A DNA stretch of 14,570 nucleotides from Planctomycetaceae bacterium (GTDB taxonomy: Bacteria; Planctomycetota; Phycisphaerae; Phycisphaerales; SM1A02), in NCBI GenBank assembly GCA_002685335.1, contig NYWY01000028.1, forward strand, positions 1 to 14,570. The letters are read 5' to 3'. Shown here piece by piece: positions 1 to 6,170 of this stretch. The notes beneath the pieces were generated by a model. That model was not told the origin of the DNA, searched no databases, and saw only the letters and a program-made list of their open reading frames with translations. The translations under genes were made by a program, and so were the position numbers. Position 1 is the stretch's first letter; the number at the start of each line of letters is the position of its first letter.

Positions 1-2
1 CC

Positions 3-233
3 CGCCGCACCGTATCCGAGGTGCTCGGGCAGGTCGGTTCCTACGACGCGGCTCCCGAGCTCTATCGACAGCGGCGGATCATGGAGATCCTCAAGAGTTC
101 GCTGGCGGGAGTCCGGGCGAAATACGTGCTTGGGGTCGATCCGCAGCGGACCGACCTGGACTTTGAAATGCAGGAGCCCTCGCAGGGGCTCGATCTTCGT
201 GAATACCTTGAGAATCCCGAGGAGGGGTCGTGA
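3..233 (+). CDS. hflK: HflK-like SPFH/band 7 protein, C-terminal end only
   Basis: This is the last 76 codons of a gene that begins before the window, and the frame is open to the left edge. The segment YDAAPELYRQRRIMEIL resembles the end of the HflK helical domain, where E. coli HflK has a similar 'Y..APE.TRER.Y.ETME' stretch. The acidic tail ending LREYLENPEEGS follows. HflK pairs with HflC in a membrane-anchored SPFH cage that in E. coli encloses the FtsH protease. The next gene is HflC-like, which supports the assignment. The SPFH core and membrane anchor lie outside the window, so HflK rather than another band 7 protein is inferred from tail and context. The stop overlaps a GTG (GTGA) that opens a tiny ORF leading into hflC. 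An internal GTG at 21 is not the start. Confidence 0.8.
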   Translation, partial: RRTVSEVLGQVGSYDAAPELYRQRRIMEILKSSLAGVRAKYVLGVDPQRTDLDFEMQEPSQGLDLREYLENPEEGS

Positions 234-289
234 TCACGGCCCGACGTCTTCGACTCGCGTCCCCCTTCATCGAGGCAACATCGTCATGA
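230..289 (+). CDS. possible 19-residue bridging mini-ORF between hflK and hflC
   Basis: A GTG at 230 overlaps the hflK stop (GTGA) and is preceded by a strong Shine-Dalgarno-like AGGAGG at 220-225, only 4 nt away. The frame runs through 19 sense codons (start ITARRLRLAS) and stops at TGA 287-289, overlapping the hflC ATG at 286 as ATGA. It therefore spans the whole 52-nt gap with stop/start overlaps at both ends. I recognise no homology, and at this length a real protein is doubtful. A translational-coupling role, handing ribosomes from hflK to hflC, is an inference. Chance is a serious alternative because short frames in GC-rich DNA are often open. Confidence 0.3.
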   Translation: MITARRLRLASPFIEATSS

Positions 290-1227
290 ATCGCACCATC
301 ACCGCCGTCATCGCCGGACTCATCGTGCTCGTGTTGATCCTTTTCAACACGACCTTCACGGTGAACTTCCACGAACTCGCCGTCACCACCCGTCTGGGAC
401 GCCCCGCAGGGATCGTTCGAGAGCCCGGACTTCACCTGAAACTACCGTTCTTCATCGATACGGTCGCCAAGCTCGACACTCGCAGCCAGCTCTCCCGCTC
501 GCCGCTGGTGACGGTGCAGACCGCCGACGACCAGCAGGTGCTGGTCCAGGCCTACATGCTCTGGAAGATCGGGGACGAGGACGATCAGGCTCAGGCCTTC
601 TTCAACAGCTACGGCTCGCTGGCCGGCGTCCAGCGGGAGCTCGAAACGCTCCTGCAGGGATCGCTCGCCCAGGTCGGTGGCTACCGGTTCGACCAGTTGA
701 TCGGCACCGAAAGCAAGCTCGGAGCGGTCGAGGGTTCGATTCTCGCCGACGTCCGCGAGAACGCCACCTCCGGTGTGGTTCCGCTCTCGGTGGGTATCAG
801 CCGGATCGTGTTCCCGCCCAAGACGACCACGGCCGTGATGCGGAGAATGTCGGCGGTCCAGGAGACGCTTGCCAACCTCGAGGAGGCCAGGGGCCAGTCC
901 GAGGCGAACACCATCAAGCAGCAGGCCACGGCCAAGGCCCAGATCATCCGCGACTTCGCGGAACAGTGGGCTGCGAGCATCGAAGCCCAGGGGAACGAAG
1001 AGGCGACCCGCTACTACGCGCAGATGCGGGAACACGCGGACCTCGCGATCTTCCTCTCCTGGCTCGAGACCCTGCGGGCAGGGCTTCGTGGTTCGACCAC
1101 GTTCGTGACCGACATGACCAAGGCGCCGTTCCACCTGATCGATCTGAACGCGCCGTCGGACGAGTCCGGCATTCCGCAGCCCGTGACCAAGTACGTCGAA
1201 GGCGACGAAGAAGGGGGTGGCCGATGA
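286..1227 (+). CDS. hflC: HflC-like SPFH/band 7 membrane protein
   Basis: A 313-residue protein with HflC architecture. One N-terminal membrane segment (about residues 5-22, ITAVIAGLIVLVLILF) is followed by an SPFH domain that begins FHELAVTTRLGRP and contains EPGLHLKLPFFIDTV, close to the E. coli HflC segment EPGLHFKIPFIETV. A long charged helical region (about 185-265, EEARGQSEANTIKQQATAKAQ) follows, then the FLSWLETLRA segment matching the FIRSLRAYE end of HflC. The family forms ring or cage assemblies with HflK on the outer face of the inner membrane and modulates FtsH. Here no ftsH is adjacent. Instead another SPFH gene and an ABC transporter follow. The start is the ATG at 286, with GAGG at 272-275 ten bases upstream; reading further upstream gives no HflC-like sequence. 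The stop overlaps the next gene as ATGA. Confidence 0.93.
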   Translation: MNRTITAVIAGLIVLVLILFNTTFTVNFHELAVTTRLGRPAGIVREPGLHLKLPFFIDTVAKLDTRSQLSRSPLVTVQTADDQQVLVQAYMLWKIGDEDDQAQAFFNSYGSLAGVQRELETLLQGSLAQVGGYRFDQLIGTESKLGAVEGSILADVRENATSGVVPLSVGISRIVFPPKTTTAVMRRMSAVQETLANLEEARGQSEANTIKQQATAKAQIIRDFAEQWAASIEAQGNEEATRYYAQMREHADLAIFLSWLETLRAGLRGSTTFVTDMTKAPFHLIDLNAPSDESGIPQPVTKYVEGDEEGGGR

Positions 1228-2699
1228 GCGACGATTCGACTCAGGGACCCGAGGAGGAGTTCAGCGGCGTCGCGGAGGAATCCGCGGAGCTTGAAGCGCC
1301 ACGGCGTGAGAAGTCCGCCGACTTCGAACTTCGGGACGGCGACGAAGGCGATCAGATGCTCGACGCGATGGATCCTGCGAATCAGAGCCTCGGCGAGGCT
1401 CTCAAGCTCAGCTACCGGGTCCTGCAGGTCGCGATCCTCGGTCTTGCGGTGGTCTTCCTCTTCAGCGGCTTCCAGACGGTGGGGGAGAACTCCACCGGTG
1501 TTCGAACGCTGTTCGGAAAGATCGTGGGTGAAGGAGACGATGGACAGATCGGAGCGGGACTACAACCGTTCTGGCCCTACCCGGTGGGTGAGATCATCAC
1601 CGTTCCCATGAAGCGGACGATCGAGGTCAATTCCGCCTTCTTCCCGAACCTGAGGAAGAGCAATCAGCTGGGGGTCCAGGATCAGTCGCTCGAGCAGGCC
1701 ACCAGCTTCGCGGCGGTCGATGTCGCGATCAAGCCCGGGCGGGAAGGCTCTCTGCTGCTGCGCGGTGGGGACATCGGCCACTGCCGGATGACCGCGGAGT
1801 ATTCGATCGACGATGCGGTCTCCTTCCTCGAACGTTTCACCGCAGCGCAGGCGGACGAAGTGGTCAAGATGGCGATCGAGCGGGCGACGGTCCACACCGC
1901 AGCCGTCTTGACGCTGACGCAGTTCGTCGATGATCGGGACGGAGTCTCCCGCGACATTCGGAGCCAGGCTCAGGCGACGCTCGACAGCGTCGATTCCGGC
2001 ATTCGGATCTCGTCGATCAACGTCACGGATCGGATTCCACCGCTCGCGGTCCGCAAGAGCGTGCAGCGGGTCACCGCATCCCGGGAGAACGCGAAGACCG
2101 CGGTGGCAATGGCGAGAACCGAACGCACCACGATTCTCGACGCCGCGGTCGGCGCCGCCGCGTTCGATGAGATCGTGTCCCTGATCGGTGATTACGAGAC
2201 CGAGATCGAACGCGGAAATCCCGCGGCCGCGGACGCCGTTCTGGCCCGGATCGGAGAACGATTCGAGCAGGACGACATCGGAGGCGACGCCGCGACCACG
2301 CTCACCCGGGCTCGAGCCTCCAGATCCATGATCGATTCGGGACTCGGCACCTTCGCTCGTCGCGTGGGAAGCCTTTCGGAAAGCTACCGTCAGAATCCTC
2401 GCCAGCTGGTTCGGCAGCTCTGGCTCGACGCCTATCAGGAGGTTCTCAGCGGTCCCGAGGTCGAGGTCATCTCGGCCCCTCCGGGACTCGGAGGACTCGC
2501 GCTGAAGATGAAGAGTTCGACCGACGTCTCCAATGCCCGCCGGGACGGAGCGCTCAATCGCCGGACGATGGAGGCGATGCAGGGCACCGATTTCAGCGGG
2601 TACCAGCTGGGTTCCAGGCAGATCAGCATCGATCGTGCCGGCAGGCGGCTCGAGCGTGACGCCAGCGGCGGCTTCGGTCGCCAGGAGACCGGCGAATGA
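1224..2699 (+). CDS. third SPFH/band 7 protein, HflK-like with extended helical C-terminus
   Basis: A 491-residue protein. Residues 1-60 are acidic and polar, presumably cytoplasmic. A membrane segment (about 66-82, VLQVAILGLAVVFLFSG) leads straight into an SPFH start (FQTVGENSTGVRTLFGKIV) and the typical 'pGL.P..P.pvgeii.vp' pattern (IGAGLQPFWPYPVGEIITVP). The segment CRMTAEYSIDDAVSFLERF and the hydrophobic IRISSINVTDRIPPLAVRKSV fit the later band 7 core. About 100 helix-forming residues and a Gly/Arg-rich tail follow. The long cytoplasmic N-terminus resembles HflK more than HflC, so this may be an HflK paralogue. It overlaps hflC at its start (ATGA) and the ABC ATPase at its end (ATGA), implying equal, coupled production. 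Function is inferred only from family and context: a third subunit of an SPFH scaffold. Confidence 0.88.
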   Translation: MSDDSTQGPEEEFSGVAEESAELEAPRREKSADFELRDGDEGDQMLDAMDPANQSLGEALKLSYRVLQVAILGLAVVFLFSGFQTVGENSTGVRTLFGKIVGEGDDGQIGAGLQPFWPYPVGEIITVPMKRTIEVNSAFFPNLRKSNQLGVQDQSLEQATSFAAVDVAIKPGREGSLLLRGGDIGHCRMTAEYSIDDAVSFLERFTAAQADEVVKMAIERATVHTAAVLTLTQFVDDRDGVSRDIRSQAQATLDSVDSGIRISSINVTDRIPPLAVRKSVQRVTASRENAKTAVAMARTERTTILDAAVGAAAFDEIVSLIGDYETEIERGNPAAADAVLARIGERFEQDDIGGDAATTLTRARASRSMIDSGLGTFARRVGSLSESYRQNPRQLVRQLWLDAYQEVLSGPEVEVISAPPGLGGLALKMKSSTDVSNARRDGALNRRTMEAMQGTDFSGYQLGSRQISIDRAGRRLERDASGGFGRQETGE

Positions 2700-3925
2700 G
2701 TGACCGTCCCGATCAGAACGCGACGTCGGACCGTCCGGCATTCGGAGAACCGGTGGTGGAGGCCGTCGGCCTCTCCAAGACTTTCACCGACTTCTGGATG
2801 CGAGCGAAGGCCCGGGCGGTCGACAACATCGACTTCGAGATTCGTCGGCACGAGATCTTCGGACTGCTGGGTCCCAATGGATCGGGGAAGAGCACGACGA
2901 TCAAGATGATCCTCGGCCTGCTCCACAAGTCCTCGGGACGTCTCAGCGTCTTCGGGCGCGAACCCTCGGACGTCGCGATCAAGGCCCGCATCGGTTACCT
3001 CCCGGAGGAGTCCTATCTCTACCGGTATCTCGACGCGAAGGAGACGCTCGACTACTACGGTCGGATCTTCGGGCTCGACCGCCGGACGCGGATGCGTCGG
3101 ATCGACGAACTCCTGGAGATGGTCGGTCTCTCGCAGGTGAAGCGTCGTTCGGTCGGCGAGTACTCCAAGGGCATGAGTCGTCGTCTCGGCCTGGCGCAGG
3201 CGCTGATCAACGACCCCGAGCTTCTGATCCTCGACGAACCGACCTCCGGTCTCGACCCCATCGGCACCCGCCAGGTCAAGGATCTGCTGCTCGAGCTCGG
3301 GCGACGAGGAACCACGATCCTGCTGAGTTCCCATCTTCTCGCCGACGTCGAGGACGTCTGCGACCGAATGGTGATTCTGTACGGCGGACGGATTCACGCC
3401 GAAGGCGCGACCAACGAGCTGCTGGCCGACTCGGACCGCACGGTCATCAGCACGTCGGCCCTCGACGAAGACGCGATCCACGAGGTGGAATCGACGCTCC
3501 GCCGTCGCGGTCTGGCGATCGATTCGGTCGAGCGGCCCCGGCAGCGGCTCGAGGATCTGTTCATGGGCATCGTCAATCAGGCCCAGTCGGAGGCCGAAGA
3601 GACCTCGGGCGCCCTGCAGGGCGGCGCGACGGCTTCCTTCCTGAGCGCCGACGAATCGGCCGGCGAAGGCGAATCGCTGATCGCGTCGCTGGAGGAGGAA
3701 CGTGGTCAACCGGATGCCCGGATGGTCGAACGGCGGAACGGGGAGCCCGCGAAGACGGTCGAGCCCGCGGCGGACACCGGCGTTCTCGAGAATCTTCTGG
3801 AGCAGGAGGAGACGAAGGACGCGGTCGAGAAGCCCGCGACCGAAGTCCCGCACAAGCCGGAGGATCACGACAGTTCGGTGATCGACGGTCTGCTCGGTGA
3901 GAATGAAGGAGACCCGCGACCGTGA
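2696..3925 (+). CDS. ABC transporter ATP-binding protein (ABC-2 exporter type)
   Basis: A complete nucleotide-binding domain. Walker A GPNGSGKST is at 59-67, a YLPEE Q-loop region at 101-105, the signature YSKGM at 156-160, Walker B LLILDEP at 176-182, D-loop SGLDP and the switch His213. YLPEE with Glu in place of the usual Gln, and YSKGM in place of LSGGQ, are both common in ATPases paired with ABC-2 permeases. The usual accessory C-terminal region (EGATNELL ... LEDLFMGIV) ends near 294. It is followed by about 115 extra residues, strongly acidic and low in complexity, ending IDGLLGENEGDPRP. The partner is surely the permease that overlaps it (GTGA). It sits on the cytoplasmic face and drives export or membrane remodelling. 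The substrate cannot be read from sequence. Confidence 0.95.
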   Translation: MSDRPDQNATSDRPAFGEPVVEAVGLSKTFTDFWMRAKARAVDNIDFEIRRHEIFGLLGPNGSGKSTTIKMILGLLHKSSGRLSVFGREPSDVAIKARIGYLPEESYLYRYLDAKETLDYYGRIFGLDRRTRMRRIDELLEMVGLSQVKRRSVGEYSKGMSRRLGLAQALINDPELLILDEPTSGLDPIGTRQVKDLLLELGRRGTTILLSSHLLADVEDVCDRMVILYGGRIHAEGATNELLADSDRTVISTSALDEDAIHEVESTLRRRGLAIDSVERPRQRLEDLFMGIVNQAQSEAEETSGALQGGATASFLSADESAGEGESLIASLEEERGQPDARMVERRNGEPAKTVEPAADTGVLENLLEQEETKDAVEKPATEVPHKPEDHDSSVIDGLLGENEGDPRP

Positions 3926-6060
3926 GTCCTCTCAAGCGAATCTGGGAACGACTCGACGAACTGCAGGATCGTCTTTCCGTGAAGATCGCCCTCACCGTCC
4001 TCGTGGTGGTGGCGGTCGCCGGAGGTTTCGGGCGGGTCTGGTTCGCGGCCGAGGACGCTCGCGATCGATTCAACGGCGTGGTGGAGGTCCTTCGCGAGGC
4101 GAACAATCTCGAAATGGAGGCGGTCGCGACCCGATTGCTCGAGTCGGGCGAGGTCGAGGCCGGCGGGCAGGTCTACGGCGGGTCCCGCATCCAGGCGAGC
4201 ATCGCGAACTACTTCGAGGAGACGTCGGGTGACCTGCTGCAGATCGCGGAGATCTCGGCGATCCTGATCGCCGAGACGATCCCCGTCTGGCTCCCCACGT
4301 CGATCATCGACCGGCCTGAATTCGTCGCCTGGAGCGCCGGCGGACTCCTGATCTGGCTGCTGGTCGTGATCTGGACCGGCGTGACGGTCCCCACGACCCT
4401 CGCCTTGACGCTCACGTCCTGTCTGGCGTTTCCCGCCTGGTGGTGGGGATACGACGGGCTGGTGGTTTCGATCGTCGGAATCGGGGTTCTGATCACGACC
4501 TTCGTACTGGCCACCCGACTGGTGCTCATCGCCCTCGGAGCGCTTTCATCCTCCCCCGGTCGGTCGGGTCGTCACGGCCACCCCGGGATGTTGACCCAGA
4601 TCGCCGCCGTCGCGCAGACGCTGATTCGTGAGAGTCTGAGACTTCGAATCACGCTGGCCTTCATCATGTTCATGCTGATCACGCTCCCGTTGATCCCGCT
4701 CTGGATCGATCCGGAGGAACCGGTTCGCTATCAGATCCAGAACTTCCTCAGTGATTCCATGACGCTGGTCTATGCGATCGCGGCCTGCATGACGCTGATC
4801 CTCGCCTGCGCCACCGTGAGTTTCGAGATCCGCGACCGTCAGATCTGGCAGCTCATGACCAAGCCCCTGGGGCGGATCCAGTATCTCCTCGGCAAGTGGG
4901 CCGGCATCTGTCTGTTGAACTTCATCCTGCTCCTGATCGGCGGACTCTCGATCTTCGGCTTCACCCAGTATCTGGGCACCCGGGCCGATGATCCGATGTC
5001 GGTGATCGAGGTGTACGACGAGGTGCTCACCGCCCGGGTGGGGATCCGACCGAACTACGAGCGGCTCTCCGAAGTCGCGGTCCGTGAACTCGCGTACGAG
5101 GAGTACCGCAACGATCCGATCACCATCAGCAAGGTGGAGAGCGGGGAGTCCGATGAATTCGTGGTGATCCGCGACATCGTTCGGCGTCTGCGGCAGGAAT
5201 TCCTCGACCGTCAGCGTTCGGTGCCGCCGGGCGGCTTCAACGAGAATCGCGAATTCGACGCCCGGATCTACGAGTTCAGCGGATTGGGCTCCGCCGCTCG
5301 ATCGGGGCAGAATCTGACTCTTCGGTATCAGTTTCACATCGGTCGCTCGGAGACCAGCGACCGCTACCCGGTGGTGTTCAGATTCCCCGGAGTTCCGGGA
5401 GAGCCTCTCGGGGACGAGATTCAACGCGAGGTGATACCGGAGCAGTGGCAGCGACTGCTGCTGCCTTCGGAACTGGTGAACGAGGACGGCGTCCTCCGCA
5501 TGCAGGTGATCAACGGGGGATTCTCGATGACGCCGAGCGAGGAGACGCGTCGCTTCTTCCCCAACGGGGCCACGCTGATCTTCGACCTTGACGAGTTCGA
5601 GATCCTCTGGCAGGCCGCGAGTTTCGAGTCCAACTTCACCCGGGCGATGATCGTGAACTGGGTGAAGCTGTCGTTTCTCGGAATGCTGGGGATCGTCGCC
5701 GCGACCTTCCTCAGTTTCCCGGTGGCGATCCTGCTGGCCTTCACGGTCTTCGTCGGGGGATCGATGACTCCGTTCATCTCGACCAGCCTGGCCCAGTTCC
5801 GGCCCGACAAGGATGCCTTCATCCTGATCACCTGGATCCAGTACGTGATCACGGCGGTGGCCCGGACCGCGGAATGGCTCCTGCGTCCGTTCGGCGAGGC
5901 GAGTCCGAATCGACTGGTGGTCGAGGGACGACTTGTTTCGATCTCCGGGGTGATCCGGGACGGATTCGTGATCGGGGTCTTCTGGTGCGGCACGATCCTC
6001 CTCCTCGGCTGGGCCGTGCTCCGACGTCGTGAACTCGCCACCTACTCGGGGCATGGATGA
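3922..6060 (+). CDS. ABC-2 type transporter permease with large extracytoplasmic insert
   Basis: A 712-residue membrane protein. Hydrophobic segments appear near residues 22-41, 137-205 (several spans), 243-262, 277-302, 324-352, 578-620 and 680-703. The SFEIRDRQIWQLMTKPLGR stretch followed by YLLGKWAG and a hydrophobic span is the classic ABC-2 permease pattern ('..E...gT...l..kPi.R..ll.gK'). About 220 hydrophilic residues lie between the last two groups (roughly 353-575). They include beta-rich sequence (NLTLRYQFHIGR, PVVFRFPG, LRMQVINGG) and should face the periplasm. The GTG start at 3922 has AAGGAGA at 3906-3912 and forms GTGA with the ATPase stop. It is longer than a standard ABC-2 permease of about 250-400 residues. 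The insert might bind substrate or contact the SPFH proteins, which is inference. Confidence 0.92.
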   Translation: MSPLKRIWERLDELQDRLSVKIALTVLVVVAVAGGFGRVWFAAEDARDRFNGVVEVLREANNLEMEAVATRLLESGEVEAGGQVYGGSRIQASIANYFEETSGDLLQIAEISAILIAETIPVWLPTSIIDRPEFVAWSAGGLLIWLLVVIWTGVTVPTTLALTLTSCLAFPAWWWGYDGLVVSIVGIGVLITTFVLATRLVLIALGALSSSPGRSGRHGHPGMLTQIAAVAQTLIRESLRLRITLAFIMFMLITLPLIPLWIDPEEPVRYQIQNFLSDSMTLVYAIAACMTLILACATVSFEIRDRQIWQLMTKPLGRIQYLLGKWAGICLLNFILLLIGGLSIFGFTQYLGTRADDPMSVIEVYDEVLTARVGIRPNYERLSEVAVRELAYEEYRNDPITISKVESGESDEFVVIRDIVRRLRQEFLDRQRSVPPGGFNENREFDARIYEFSGLGSAARSGQNLTLRYQFHIGRSETSDRYPVVFRFPGVPGEPLGDEIQREVIPEQWQRLLLPSELVNEDGVLRMQVINGGFSMTPSEETRRFFPNGATLIFDLDEFEILWQAASFESNFTRAMIVNWVKLSFLGMLGIVAATFLSFPVAILLAFTVFVGGSMTPFISTSLAQFRPDKDAFILITWIQYVITAVARTAEWLLRPFGEASPNRLVVEGRLVSISGVIRDGFVIGVFWCGTILLLGWAVLRRRELATYSGHG

Positions 6061-6170
6061 TGCCTGCGCCTCGGATCGAGAACCCCGAGAACCTCGCGGA
6101 TCGCCGCTTCGTATTGACCGATGTCGCTCGAGCCGGTTTCGGTGATCGAGCCGGGATCCGCGTCGCATGA
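6060..6170 (+). CDS. possible 36-residue small protein or bridging ORF
   Basis: The ATG at 6060 overlaps the permease stop by one base (TGATG). The frame has 36 sense codons (start MPAPRIENPE, end RAGIRVA) and its TGA at 6168-6170 overlaps the ATG of the next gene as ATGA. The otherwise 106-nt gap is thus filled exactly, continuing the overlap rule seen at every other junction of this operon. The peptide is charged, has no membrane segment or signal peptide, and I recognise no family. Shine-Dalgarno matches are weak both here and before the downstream gene, so ribosome hand-over by coupling is a reasonable inference. It could still be a chance frame; third-position GC looks lower than in neighbouring genes. 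Confidence 0.4.
   Translation: MPAPRIENPENLADRRFVLTDVARAGFGDRAGIRVA

Noticed and set aside
1560..2741. 393-codon minus-strand open frame over the third SPFH gene
   Set aside because: Composition is that of a shadow frame; the SPFH protein on the plus strand has clear family motifs.
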